A stretch of DNA of 64,000 bases, from NCBI RefSeq assembly GCF_025399195.1, contig NW_026252088.1, forward strand, positions 62,001-126,000, in the 5' to 3' direction. The notes under the pieces are model-generated. The model did not search any database and was not told the origin of the DNA. It saw only the letters and a list, made by a program, of their open reading frames with translations. The stretch is from Umbelopsis ramanniana AG. Lineage: Eukaryota; Mucoromycota; Umbelopsidomycetes; Umbelopsidales; Umbelopsidaceae. The position numbers and the translations under genes were made by a program. Shown here piece by piece: positions 35,032 to 46,801 of this stretch (within the stretch, counting starts at the first letter, position 1; every line of letters starts with the position of its first letter).

Positions 35032-36855
35032 ATGGAGCTGCTAATGCTAGTATTGGCATCGGCCCAAGTACGTACACAGCAACCCTACTAATAAGCTATT
35101 GACAATGCGTCTGTCATACCTCAATATCTAACGCATTGATCCTACCTCCGCTTGACAGGCCATACTACAAGTTATTCTCGTTGTTCTGTTCGGCTACGGT
35201 TTAGCTAAGGCTGGTTTCTTTCCAAAGGAAAATCTGAAGGTTTGTCCAAATACCACTCACCATCTATGGAGTCTTATCTGCCACGTAGCTCACCTCTTCA
35301 CTTTTTCAATGCCATAGTGGTTGTCAAATTTGAACATGAAGTTTTTCACTCCTTGCCTGCTCTTCTCGAAGATGGCCTCGGTTATCTCTCTAGAGATCTT
35401 CCTAGCATTCTGGCCCATTCCTCTGTTCTTTCTCACCTTTGCAGTTTTGTCATTTATCACGGCCCAGCTATGTTCCAGAATTCTTGGAATTTCTGAAGCT
35501 TATCGTCGATTCGTTACCGCTTGCGTCATGTTTAGCAATACCAACTCGTTGCCTATTGCCGTGATGACAAGTTTGGCCGTATCTGAAGCTGGGAAATTGC
35601 TTTATTGGAAAGCCGATGATAGCAGAGCCGATGTGGCTGCCAGGTAGAGTAGAGAAATATTTGAGACTCCTAAACGCACCTTCCTCCCTTTGCTGATACA
35701 TCTATTTTTTTCTTGCCTTTGTTAAATCTCCGCAGAGGAATCTCATACATCTTATTCTATGCAATATTCGGTAATATTATAAGGTGGAGCTATGGATACA
35801 AGCTGATGACCATTCCACATGAGGAGGAGCAGCAAGCCAATGACTCGATTTTGCCGACTGTCGCCAAGCCAAAATATCTACCTTCGGCAACTCAGACCAA
35901 TCGATATCATTACGACAGTTTAAGCACGTGCCCACCTTTGTCCATTTCAAATACAGAAATTGGGAACGAGCAAGAGCATGCCCAGTCAAGACGACGATCA
36001 AACTCATCAACTTCAGAACTCAGCTCGATAGACCGAACTCTAACTGCCGAAGAAAGTGATCATTACAGACTTTTGACAGAAAACGCAAGTACCGTCACCT
36101 TGGCGCCAAGCGATGACAATAATGAAGACAACCATCGCATTCACAACAAACATCGTGGCGAGCTTGAGCACCCTGTTCAACCACCTACGTATAACGAAAA
36201 TTCGCCCTTGCTTTCTTTTCCGTCTCTACCCGCCGAATATGTGGAAGAACATGAAACCGTCTGTCCACTTGCTCGATATCCTGGCGGCAAACGAATTCTC
36301 ACTGTCTATGCTCGACTTACTAAATATATGACTCCTCCGCTTTGGGCGGCGTTGGCTGCTTTATTTGTTGGCCTTACTCCTCTCAAGCCCATCCTATTTG
36401 ACAAACACCGCTTTCTATATCCATCTTTCACCAAAGCCATTGAATCATGTGGTTCAGTTGCTGTTCCCATCATTCTCGTATGTCTAGGCGCCCAACTTGC
36501 CTCGTTCAGTATACATCACCGTTGCTCGTCTGACGATATGAAGAAACCCATTGCAGCAGCCGTCACCATTCGCATGCTGATCATGCCGCTCTTCGTCATT
36601 CCATTAACAACGCTTTTTATCGCCTATGGAGAAGGAATCAGTAGTTTGGCAAGCGATCCTGTGTTTGCAGTAGCCATGATTATGATCGGATGTGCACCTA
36701 CCGCCATCAATCTAGTGCAGATGACTCAAGTATACCCCAATTTCTTTGAAGAAGAAATGCTTCGTGTCCTATTTTGGAGTTACGGCGTTATCTGCACACC
36801 TATGATGACAGTTGTTGTACTGCTGGCTTTAGAAGTGGTTCAGAAAGTAACGTAA
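35032..36855 (+). CDS. Auxin efflux carrier (AEC) family membrane transporter
   Basis: Exons 35032..35067, 35159..35239, 35318..35643 and 35736..36855 join to 520 residues. The Mem_trans/AEC fold is visible as two membrane bundles. The N-terminal spans are AILQVILVVLFGYGLAKAGF, SLEIFLAFWPIPLFFLTFAV and RRFVTACVMFSNTNSLPIAV (with the N-S-LP helix break typical of PIN-like carriers). A hydrophilic loop of about 160 residues with Ser/Asp/Asn runs (HAQSRRRSNSSTSELSSIDR) follows. The C-terminal bundle is TPPLWAALAALFVGLTPLKP, VAVPIILVCLGAQLASFSI, AVTIRMLIMPLFVIPLTTLF and MIMIGCAPTAINLVQMTQVY. Fungal members are usually ER or plasma membrane proteins. The substrate in fungi is not established, and the name does not imply auxin here. 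Confidence 0.92.
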
Positions 36856-37564
36856 TGTAAAGGATTGGCCTCTCGATAACAAGATACATACATCCTAGCA
36901 GTTTCAAGTCCCTGGTCACTTCAAATCTTAATAATGATCGCAATTTTTCCTAATTCATCCACCCCCCCTATGCTCTTTTGGCAACTTTGTACATAGCACT
37001 AGCCATTACATCCGTAGATAAACATATGTCGACTTTCTTCGCATATGAATATGTCCGTCAGTAGAAAATAAAGTAATACACTCGGTCAGTGGACGCAACT
37101 TCACCACAGCAATTTGTCTGGGTTCTAAAAATCCATTGTTATTGTAATGCGACCAAAATGGAAATTTGTAAATGGAACGCGTAGAGGTAAATGAGAGCTG
37201 GCCAGGCGCTGCCAAACATCGTCGCACTTGTAAGCAAATAATGAATCTCTAGCCTGCAGAAAACTTTCAGTCATCCTGTCACATACTTAGCTTGGTACAT
37301 CAAACAACAACGTATTACACTAGAAAAGATTAGAAAGAAGCTATGCCATTACTTGACTTTTGAACACTGGTAGAATCCATAGAACCCACGACATTTATAT
37401 TTGAATTAGTGGCAGTAATTAACGCGGACTTCTGTCCGAACCTCTCAAACTGATTTCCCTCCAAAATTCCATTAATGGGATGTGGCGGGCATGTGGCTCG
37501 TTTGCCGAGTCCAGAGTTTTCCAATCCATCCTTTCTCGTTTTACAGATCAGCTTGGCAAACAAA
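36856..37564. other. Intergenic region
   Basis: About 710 bp between two plus-strand genes. It holds the 3' flank of the carrier gene (a C-run at 36963-36968), two short minus-strand frames near 37018-37230 without clear starts, and the 5' leader of the F-BAR gene. No gene supported. Confidence 0.45.
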
Positions 37565-40416
37565 ATGGCTTCAGCTGAAGTTGAGGTACCAAACAACTTT
37601 GCAAATAACTTTTGGGTAAGTTCAAACGCCACCGTCAGTCACAACTCCTGCTGGCTCTATGCTCCTTTGGTAGAGATGCCCTGACATGTTACGTTGGTCC
37701 ATTAGGGCCGCAATGATGCCGGCACGGAAATCCTTCGAGCTCGAATGTTGAGCTCCAAGCAAACGAACGAGGACCTCAAAACCTTTTACAATGTCAAGTA
37801 AGTGACTACAGTCCTCGGCGTATTATACTGTTTGGCCGACCTGACAGTATGCGGCGTTCTAAATTACGTCTTTTGAACTCATCTAATGATGTTCCAGAGC
37901 CGCTCTCCATGAGGATTTCGGTAAAAAGCTACTCAAACACTCCAAAATGGTGATTGGAAAGGATGAAACAGGGTGATTAAAATCAGTAGAGATTATATGC
38001 ATTTGAATGTAATGTACTACTCTAATCTATCTCCGTTACCCCGCGATCATAGGACATTGCGGCGACTGTTGGATGGTATCCGAGATGAACTGGAAGCAGT
38101 TGGACAAAACAACGTAACTCTTGCACAGAGAATCCGTAATAGTTTGGAAACCCCTCTCCAAAACTTCATTACGGACCAACGAGACCAGAGAAAGCTGGTA
38201 GGAAAACACATCCCTTATATATCTGTTGCTGGCCGTGCATCATTTACAAACGACTACCATAGATTCAAGTAGGTGTGGACAAGCAGCAAAGAAACAAACA
38301 GCTTCACATCAATCATGTATACAAGGTGGGTTGATAACAAGATACGATGCTGTCTAAAAGGGGATGGGATTGTATATAGCTTGAGAGTTGTTACTAATAT
38401 TGCCATCACAAAAAAGTCAAGGGAGAAATACTATGCAGAATGCTCAAAGATGCTCAATCTTCAAAATCAACTTGAAACATGTATAGCCGGTCGCGAGTAT
38501 GAAAAGATCAAACAAAAGCATGAGAAGTCACGGCTGGAGGTAAAGACCTCAGGTACGTATGACATATAGGGCGAAAAGCGCAGCTGTTGAAAGTGAAACT
38601 GAAGCTGGGTCATTTTTTCAGATAAGGAATATCAAGCTGCGTGTACAGGACTTAAGAATGTGATGCAACAATGGCAAAACGAATGGAAAATTGCATGTGA
38701 TGTTAGTAAAAGCGAAAGACATGTTGCCAAATCACCCTATGCATAATGCTAACTAAGTGTGGAAATAGAAATTTCAAGAAATGGAGGAGAAACGAATAGA
38801 ATTTCTGCATCACAGCTTATGCGTCTATGTGAACATATTACAGACAGTTACCGATCAAGAAAGAGAGGTAAGTTATGATACCGGCTGACCGTGCTGCTTA
38901 TCATTTGTGCTTACTGACCCTGTGTTTTACATTACTCCAGTCTCATGAACAGATATGGGATCTGCTGGACCATTGTGATGTGGAACAAGATATTCAATAT
39001 TTCATCGAGAAGCAAGGAACGGGGAATAATATACCAGGTTTTTATCCATTTCGAGGTAGTGGCAAACTGATCGAGTCTGGTTATTTACACTTTATGAATC
39101 ACTGCAGAACCACCTTCATACATTGACTTCTTTTCGGAAACCCGTGATGAACAACCAAAATACAGCATCGCCAACTTTGCTGGACGACAGAACAGTAAAC
39201 GACTGTCTACCAGTGCTATACCCAACAGTAAGAGCGATCAAGAACTGAAGCGGGCTTCTACTCAATCTCTGCAATCTATTACACAACCCTTACAGCGGGC
39301 ATCCTCCACACGGCTATCCTCCAGCATAGAACGAGACAGCCGGCAACTTTCGAACGCCGGTGACGAAGAAATTTTTATTGAGGATTCTGCACAGGGAGTT
39401 CTTGTCCCTATTGTTACGAAAAAGACAAGTAGCCAGATCCAATCTCTAGAATCCTCTAGAGTTCAGTCTCTGGAGTCCTCCAGGGTTATGAATCAAGCAT
39501 CAGATGATGTATTTCATACAACGGAAAGAGCGAAAATTCACGAATACAGTGACGGAGAATCCACACCTAGCCATTCCCATCCCAAAAAATCTTTCGTCAC
39601 TAGGTTATCACGAAAGCTTAGTCAAAACCTGGATCGCTCGTTTGACCATGCCCTTGAAGGATTGATTTATAAGATGGAAAAGGGAAGAGATGTTAATGAT
39701 GTCGAATATTCACCGACGAAGACCTCTGCCCGATCCAACTCATACCGGCGTGCTCCATCACCCGTTAGAAATACCTCATCTTCCAGTGCTGCTTCCAAAA
39801 GCGGACGACCCACTTCACCTTATCTACCGGGTGGATGGCCTAATAACGAGCCAAAGGTCTCACTATCGACCTCAGCCAAGATCATTTCGGAACGTTCCGG
39901 TGTGATACAGTCTCCCTCCCCTTCATACTCAACAGGCACAGCGATCGGTGCCAAGACGTCTTCGGCTCGAGACCCACGCGGTAGTATCAAGATGAATGCC
40001 CCTCCAGCCATGCGAAGATCAGTCGTACAGCAACAGTCTCTCATGCCACAACCACCACCTTCACAAGAGAAACAAGTTGCTTCACACGATGGAGGCGAGC
40101 CTATAATATGCTGGGGTAAGTGTATATCCAATGGGTTAGAGGACATCAACAACGTTGAGATTGATCTTATTCGGTTTATTTTATGTTATGTTTCCCTTTA
40201 TTGTAATACATTCTCACATTGGTTTTAGCTATTGCGCTCTTCAACTACCACGCAAAGTACGACGACGACCTGACGTTTGAACGAGGGGACTGGTTCGCTA
40301 TAACGCAGATGGATCAAGGAGGGTGGTATATGGCGCATGCATGGAATGTGACGGATGCGCGATGGGTCGGCAAATATGGCTATGTGCCAAGCAACTTTCT
40401 ACAACCTGCAAAATGA
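37565..40416 (+). CDS. F-BAR and SH3 protein, Cdc15/Imp2/Hof1 type
   Basis: Membrane-binding scaffold of the Cdc15/Hof1 group, which in other fungi organises the cytokinetic ring and septum or endocytic actin. ATG 37565; exon 1 (37565..37615) ends NNFANNFW and the next begins at 37706 with GRNDAGTEIL. The F-BAR domain runs over the following short exons: MLSSKQTNEDLKTFYNV, RAALHEDFGKKLLKHSKMVI, TLRRLLDGIRDELEAVGQNN, RNSLETPLQNFITDQRDQRK and EKYYAECSKMLNLQNQLET. A long disordered Ser/Pro-rich middle follows (39150-40110), with basic patches and an amphipathic segment (SFVTRLSRKLSQNLDRSFDH). The last exon encodes an SH3 domain: AIALFNYHAKYDDDLTFERG, then GGWYMAHA, GYVPSNFLQP. The stop is at 40416, 10 bp from the VPS22 stop on the other strand. 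Intermediate exon limits are approximate. Confidence 0.88.
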
Positions 40417-40426
40417 TGAGGCATAT

Positions 40427-41600
40427 TTAAACTGTATTTTCGTTGTCTCCAAAATCATAGAAACTGGGTATCCAATATTTGTCCTCTTCTCCTGGCGATA
40501 AATCCAACCATGCCAATCCGTCTTGTAACAGATTATCCTAATTTTTGTATTTAAATGTTTATAATGAAAATGATCAGTTTGCAATCCATGGTCTAATTTG
40601 ACATACACTATCAATGACCTACCAGCGCTTGGAGGATTCGGCCTTCATGCCATTTAAATTCAGTTTCAATCATTCCTTTCGTCATGTAGCCCGTCGCCTT
40701 TGCGTCGATGGGTAAGCATATTTGGTCTGGTCGATACATGCCATTTGCAAAACCGATAAACTTACCTGCGCAAGCAGAAGCAGGGATGATTGATCCGTAT
40801 CCAATTCTTTGGGCACTGAACGTACCATTTTGCGATTACCAATCGTCAAGATTTCGAATCCGCTACTTAATGGTTTGAGTGTTTTGATGGATCTCACTAT
40901 GTCGTCTCTGAGAAATGAAAATGATAAGGCGACTTTAAAGAACGTAAGATCATTTTTCATCCTCTTCGATGCACTTACTCGCTTATTTCCGGTTGAGAGC
41001 TTTTTCTGTCACCTCGCTTAACTTTAATTCGACGCTTGAGTTCTCCCATTTCTATCAAACCACCGTTTTGTGGTCGTGTTGCAATACATATTTCTGTAAT
41101 CTGCACGGAGAGTTCGAAATAGAAGTCACCAAACCCGAGCAGATCTGCCCAAAATCCTTTGTTTGCTGGTGAAAGTGGATATTCAGATCAAGTCTCATAG
41201 CTCATATTCCATATTATTCACTTACAGGCTAGAGGGTCTACTCCTATCTTTGTACACATTTGCTGAAAGTGCATGCGAAATGTTGGGTCCCGCCGTATAT
41301 CTTTTCGGTACTTCCGGGCAAATTCTTGTAAGTTGGTCTTGAAGGTATCAAGCTGGTCATGAAGCTTATGGATACCATGGTCAGCAGTGTTGGTTTATAT
41401 CGGTATAATGTATTGAGTGCCAGCACATACCTGCTGTATTTCTCTCGCAGCTATGTTGTCTCCAATCTCCTGAAACTTGCGCTGTGTGGCAAATCCAGAT
41501 TAGCTAATGCAGTATGGCGACACAACAGTTTCGTCACAATACTTGCATCTAACGCTTTCCGATTTTCAGCATTAGCAATTCCAACAGCCCTTCGTCTCAT
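40427..41600 (-). CDS. ESCRT-II subunit VPS22/SNF8
   Basis: ESCRT-II component, two winged-helix domains, acting at endosomes in multivesicular-body sorting of ubiquitinated membrane proteins. ATG 41600 gives MRRRAVGIANAENRKALDAS, the family's characteristic start. Exons across 40640-41600 encode the coiled-coil and first winged helix (QLDTFKTNLQEFARKYRKDI, MCTKIGVDPLA, DIVRSIKTLKPLSSGFEILT, RKMVRSVPKELDTDQSSLLL). Near 40670 is GMIETEFKWHEGRILQAL, and the last exon is DNLLQDGLAWLDLSPGEEDK, YWIPSFYDF, ending at TAA 40427. There are about seven exons. The promoter is shared with VMA13 over 173 bp, and the gene is tail to tail with the F-BAR gene. An open frame upstream of 41600 uses non-ATG codons and is not needed. 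Confidence 0.92.
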
Positions 41601-41773
41601 TAAATATAAAGTGAAGTCAGAGAAAGAAGCTCGGTAAGGGAAGCTGAATTTGGCAAGCAACGGCAGAAAAGTCGCCAGCCAGCCAACTTGTGACTTTCAA
41701 ACCCCCCTCGACTGACCCACCTCAACACACAGTCTTTCACTTGCTCACCCACCCACATTGTGTGCTAATCACT
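41601..41773. promoter_or_regulatory. Bidirectional promoter VPS22 / VMA13
   Basis: Only 173 bp separate the two divergent ATGs, so both core promoters and leaders are packed here. A CCAGCCAGCCAAC repeat lies at 41677-41689 and a C-rich CCCCCCTCGACTGACCCACC stretch follows. No TATA box is visible. Confidence 0.5.
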
Positions 41774-43743
41774 ATGGCCGATAACCAAGACGCTGTGCCC
41801 GAGGTGCCACTCGCACTTGTCTCTAATCAGTACTATGAAACCAAAATTGCTCAGATGAGAAATCGTCCTGTTCCATGGGAGGTAATGCATCATGTCATAA
41901 CCATGCCGCTACCGCCCATTTTTGCTCAATGCTTATCACGTCAATAGGGTTATCAGCGCGCCAACTTGATTACTTCTGAGCAGTTGGATCTCATTCAACG
42001 CATTGATAACAAGTCACCTCAAGTTATCAAAGAACTTGCTGATGAGCGAGGCGATACCTATGCGAATCTGTACCTTCAAATACTAGACACCCTGAACCGA
42101 CCAGATACCATTCAGCACGTCCTTCTTTTGATAGAGGACTTCTTGACAGGTAATATATAATTTGCCGCGCTTTAGTATATCATTACGTGATCAGTCTAAT
42201 CATTTTTTTGAATGCTTTGCCTACCAGATCATGAAGAAAATGTTCAATATTTCCATCATGCTAGTGGCAACAAACCCACATATCCATTTGGTCCTCTTTT
42301 CAAGTACGCTGTCATTTTGAAATGGTTGCCTGATTTTATTCGTCAGCGAACTTAATCATGCATTTCCTCTTTTTTCATCAGACATCTTCGCGTAAACGAC
42401 GATATTGTACCTCTGCAAGCATCCAAGATCCTCACCATCTTTGCTTCGTAAGTCTTGCCATTTCATGGTTATCGTCATACCATATTATCGCCTGCTCACC
42501 TTGGTTGAAATTGATTAGCTCTGCCCCCTCTCCATCTATGGTCGATCTCAGCCCTTATTTCAACTGGATAGCCACCCAAGTACAAAGCGAGGATTTGCGA
42601 ATCGTGGATCTGGCCGTACAGGAATTGGAATCAATTTTAAGAGTGCGCGAGTATCGATTGCCCTTCTGGGAGACACCAAAGGCTGCTGAATCGTAAGTGA
42701 TCATTCAATTTTGTGTTCATGTATGTGCGATATACGGGACTCTGTGTACTCATTCATTGCTTGATAGGTTGATTCATGTGCTTCGACGAACGAGCCCAGG
42801 TCCTCAAATGCAGTACCAGGTTATCTTTTGCATATGGCTGTTAACATTCGACGCTCAAATAGCAAGCACGATCAACCGGTAGGTATCCTTCAACTACACC
42901 TACTCTGCTCATGTGCAGTCGACTAATGATGCCTTTTGCAGACAATACGATATCATCCCGTTGCTTATTGACATTGCCAAATCAGCTCTCAAGGAAAAGG
43001 TTATTCGCGTTGTCATTGCTAGCTTCCGAGTAAGTTGTAGTTTGGAGAATTAGCTACTGGTTTCTTTACAGGCTGCTAATCGAAACATGCTTTCAAACAG
43101 AACCTCGTTGAGAAACAACCAGAATCTAACTTGGCTGCCATGCTTGTCGCCAAGTTATTGCCATTCACAGAAAACCTTAGTACCAGGAAGTGGTCCGACA
43201 CCGATATCGTCGAAGATATTGAGTATTTGAAGGCCGAGTTGGAAGAGAACTTCCATAGCCTGAGGTATGCACTGAGCTGACTTCACTGTAGCCATCGATA
43301 TCTTATGCTCATAAACACCTTACAGCACCTTTGAAGAATATTCTTCTGAGGTTGAGACAGGAAAGCTCAACTGGTCACCCCCACACAAGTCAGAAGTGTT
43401 CTGGAAGGAGAATGCACAGCGACTTAATGAGCAAGACTATCGTCTTCTTAGAATCTTGGCGCGATTGCTTAGTACCTCACAAAGCCCCCTTGTTCTTTCT
43501 GTTGCTGCTCATGACATTGGTCAGTATGTTAAATACTCTTCCAAGGACGCTAAAAAGTAAGTTGAAGGAAAAGGTGGATGCAAATGTTATTAGATACTAA
43601 TCTAACTCCATCCCTTCAGGATCGTCCAAGAAATTGGAGCCAAGCAACGAATCATGGAGCTTATGACCCATGAAGACCAGGATGTACGATATCAAGCACT
43701 CTCCGCAGTGCAGAAATACATGACCAACGCATGGGAGTTTTAA
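41774..43743 (+). CDS. VMA13: V-type ATPase subunit H (Vma13)
   Basis: Regulatory V1 subunit H of the vacuolar proton pump, an armadillo/HEAT-like protein that activates the holoenzyme and silences free V1. ATG 41774 (MADNQDAVPEVPLALVSNQY). About ten exons encode, in order, GYQRANLITSEQLDLIQRID, YANLYLQILDTLNRPDTIQH, FHHASGNKPTYPFGPLFK, NDDIVPLQASKILTIFA, LRIVDLAVQELESILRVREY, MQYQVIFCIWLLTFDAQIA and LIDIAKSALKEKVIRVVIAS. The C-terminal domain follows: LNWSPPHKSEVFWKENAQRL, YRLLRILARLLSTSQSPLVL, VAAHDIGQYVKY and IGAKQRIMELMTHEDQDVRY. The stop is TAA at 43743. Introns are mostly 50-80 bp. Internal limits are approximate. Confidence 0.95.
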
Positions 43744-43855
43744 GCAACCAGTGTTGAGGAGGCGATAGATTGCACATTTTTCATACGAACAACAAAATAA
43801 ATAAAATAACAAAAATATCCCTGTCTCTTCTTTTTCTGCCAGCACCTTACTGTCC

Positions 43856-45077
43856 ATGATACGTGCATTTGGCCTCAATTCGTTTGGTCAAACCATGCCG
43901 TCCGGAGGGAATGGGGAGCTGCCAGCGGACATTACCCGCGTACTCTATTGTACTTGGGAATGCAGCTTTGGCATCAATGGTGAGCTTGCATTACCAACCT
44001 CAAAGACATTTTTGCTTTGTTCGTCTGGCCACTAAATAACCGACCGCGCTTGTGCGTGTATAGATAAAGGCGTTTTGGTGGTGTGGGGATATAACCCGCA
44101 GACTGGTTCATTGACATCAGGGGCAGTTCCGTTCCATAACGTTCGAGGAACAGACGTTGTCAAAGTGTACGGCGATCCAAACTCTACCCTTGGTATCCTG
44201 CTCTCAGACGGCAGCGTGTACCACTACAGCGTACCTGGATCGGGTGAGCCTATGTTCGTGGCCAGCCATTGCAAGGACGTAGCGTGCATGGCCGGCTCTC
44301 AGATCGTGATTTTGATCAAGTACGAAATTTTTCATTGTTTTAAAAACGCATTGAACCTATACTTCCATCTATTGAAGTCTTATCCATACATTACACTAGG
44401 AACGATGGAGAAGTGTACCATGCGGCCCTAAACGGTCGAGAATCACCTACCAAGATAGACATACCAGCGGTCCAAGGTGCTGAAGCCTCCTTGTATCATG
44501 CCATCCTCTACTGCAGCTCTCCGTTTGCTGTGTATGGTATAGGCTCCAATCGATTTGGTCAGCTTGGCTCACCAGAGTCTCCGGAAGCTCTGCAAGCAAT
44601 ACCGATTGCGTTTTTTGATGGCTTGACTCCAACTCAATTCCAAATCAGCTGTGGTACTTTCCACACTGCTTTCGTTCTAGATGGCGACGTGTACATATGC
44701 GGTCTAGGAACTCACCGCTCAGCAGGGAACCAGGATGATAACCAAGGATATCCTGTATTGGCAGAGTTCCAGGATGGGAAAGAGTGCGATGTAAATATTG
44801 TGAAAGTTGTTTGTGGAGGCAAACACATTATTGCGATAGACGGTAAGCGTGTCACGCACGACTCATTATAAGCGATATTTAGCAACGAGCTAATGCTGGA
44901 TTAGATCAAGGTGGAGCTTGGGGTGTAGGAAGTAGCAAATATGGACAACTGCCGAGACAAGAAGGCAACAACGGCAATGCACTGGAATTAAACGAAATTT
45001 TCCATCGTTTAGAATTGAATGGCTATGGAGTAGACTGCTGGGCAGGTCCACAGAACTCATTCCTTCAAATAAAATGA
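43856..45077 (+). CDS. RCC1-repeat protein (RCCD1/Ats1-like)
   Basis: Seven-bladed-propeller type repeats of the RCC1 family. ATG 43856 (MIRAFGLNSFGQTMPSGGNG) begins directly in a blade. Four exons follow, the first ending FGIN before GTGAGC. Visible repeats are LVVWGYNPQTGSL, LGILLSDGSVYHYSVPGSG, DGEVYHAALNGRE, AVYGIGSNRFGQLGSPESP, HTAFVLDGDVYICGLGTHRS, KHIIAIDDQGGAWGVGSSKY and GQLPRQEGN. The stop is TGA at 45077. The family includes Ran exchange factors, but this short divergent protein of roughly 340 residues looks more like RCCD1 or Ats1, so Ran-GEF activity is not implied. It starts 112 bp after VMA13 on the same strand. Confidence 0.82.
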
Positions 45078-45245
45078 TACCCACAGGTTTTTCTGGTACA
45101 ATGTCTGTGCGATTTATATCTTTTTTTTTAGCTGTAAAACTTCTATAAAACTTTTATGGGGGGATTTGGGTGCTGTATGGCAAACAAAGAATATATGACT
45201 ACAATTACAATGGGGTGATGGGGAAAGAAGAAGCGAACCCAATCA

Positions 45246-46229
45246 TTATTTCTTTTTGTTGCTAGGCATTTCTGGCTCTTCGTCCTTGGGCTGAGACTTC
45301 TGCATCAAGGTCAAAATTCTAGACATGAGCAGAGGGTGTGTTTTGCCCAAAGGTGTCTTCGCAGATAATGAATCGGCAGCTCTCATGTTGTTAGCCTTAG
45401 CAGACTGTTTAGCATTGGGAGAGGGGGTGGTTTTGAACATATCCTGAAGGGCAACTTCACCACCCTCATCACTCTCTGAGTATCCAAGGTAATCCTTCTC
45501 ATCCTTGTTGATGTAAATAGGTTCTTCGCCTGGCTTGACGCTGCTGAGCGTAACGTTGGGACTGCCATCCGCTTCAATGGAAGCGTGGTTGACGTAGAAA
45601 GTGCGAACTTCCTTATCAATAGGTGGTCGTCCGGTATTCTTGACGGGAAGTGTTGCGGTAATTCCAGAAACACCAACAACGTACTTCATAGCACCATCCA
45701 TGTTGACGATACGACCTTCAACAGGATACCCGTATTCCACTTGGTGATCAGAGTAGGTAGGACCGACAATGGATTGCGATCGTTGAGCGGTGGGCGAGGC
45801 AGTGACACCCAAATATTCGAGAAGCTGGTTCTTTGAAAGTTTTTCGTCCTTGACCAACTGAATGTATTCTTCGGAACGCTTGCCTGATTTCTTCAAAAGA
45901 AGCTTGAATTGTTCCTCGGTCATGGAACCAAGATCCTTGAGGACAACCTCTGGCTGGGGCTTGGGGGCGGTCGAGTTGGGGAAGTTCTCCTTCCATACAC
46001 GGACGAAATTGACGGAGGAATTGGCAGAGTCCCAAGGAGTTTGATGCTCGGCTGTGTCTAATGCGCCTACAGTGATGAGTTTGGTGCGAATGACGGTGGG
46101 CAGGCTGCGCTTGAGACCCCAATCACCCCTCTTCTTCCAGCAGTTTTTTGTGGAGTAAACTTGAGGAATAGCAGAGTCGAACGACGCAAGCTTGGACGTA
46201 CGCAATAGCTTTGCAAATGATTTTTCCAT
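45246..46229 (-). CDS. Mitochondrial small-subunit ribosomal protein Mrp51 (bS1m)
   Basis: Intronless, 327 residues. ATG 46229 (MEKSFAKLLRTSKLASFDSA) is the first ATG; the open frame extends 13 codons upstream without one. The Mrp51 family signature near the N-terminus is visible: FAKLLRTSKLASFDSAIPQV, YSTKNCWKKRGDWGLKRSLP, IRTKLITVGALDTAEHQTPW and DSANSSVNFVRVWKENFP. Mrp51 is a fungal-specific component of the mitochondrial ribosome tied to translation initiation on mitochondrial mRNAs. The middle contains a strand-rich segment (HQVEYGYPVEGRIVNMDGAM), and the C-terminus is Lys-rich (MPSNKKK). It is convergent with the RCC1 gene. Confidence 0.85.
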   Translation of the reverse strand: MEKSFAKLLRTSKLASFDSAIPQVYSTKNCWKKRGDWGLKRSLPTVIRTKLITVGALDTAEHQTPWDSANSSVNFVRVWKENFPNSTAPKPQPEVVLKDLGSMTEEQFKLLLKKSGKRSEEYIQLVKDEKLSKNQLLEYLGVTASPTAQRSQSIVGPTYSDHQVEYGYPVEGRIVNMDGAMKYVVGVSGITATLPVKNTGRPPIDKEVRTFYVNHASIEADGSPNVTLSSVKPGEEPIYINKDEKDYLGYSESDEGGEVALQDMFKTTPSPNAKQSAKANNMRAADSLSAKTPLGKTHPLLMSRILTLMQKSQPKDEEPEMPSNKKK

Positions 46230-46801
46230 GCTGGCCCTGCTGAAGTTGGAATCTGACAATGGTCCCAAAGCTTTTTTGTTGTTGACAACTCCAAAAATCC
46301 CAAAGCGTCGGTATTAGCAGTCACACTTCCAGGTCAAGCAAGCTCAACTCTACAAAAGTTGAATGGAGGGAACCAAGCTCAAGCTTCCTTGTATTGTTAA
46401 AAAAATTCATCTACTCGTTTGTTGCTTCACTGGAATATGTCTTCGCTCTCTTTGTACACCACATGATTGTCGTACGGTTCTTTGTATCAGAAATGACGAC
46501 AGTCGCCGTAAGCGATCAATTCATTGATATCCGCTGTCATTTAATAATGAATGCCCATTATCCTCCATATTGCCATTATGAAATCACTTTCTTCCGTTGT
46601 TTTACTACGTAGTTTATAAAGGGCTTACAAATGAATGAAAGATAGAGCAAAGGGCAAATTTGGGGAGGAAGCGCGCGACCTGAATTTTTTTTATTGGGCC
46701 CCCCCAATTGAGTTCAAAGATGACGGACTCCTTCGACAGCCAATTTGGGCTTCCAGCAAACCTCCACCAACAACTCCATTCTTCGAAATCCTGTTTCAAC
46801 C
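46230..46801. other. Divergent spacer Mrp51 / Pfa4
   Basis: About 570 bp with both promoters. Contains a T-run and C-run (46684-46708) just upstream of the Pfa4 leader. The short open frames lack family resemblance. Confidence 0.45.

Noticed and set aside
37006-37227. Minus-strand small gene upstream of the F-BAR gene
   Set aside because: The long frame starts at GTG; the only nearby ATG gives 26 residues in another frame, and no splice structure or homology is evident.
37330-37632. Minus-strand ORF overlapping F-BAR exon 1
   Set aside because: It is antisense to the well-supported start of the F-BAR protein and reads as its shadow.
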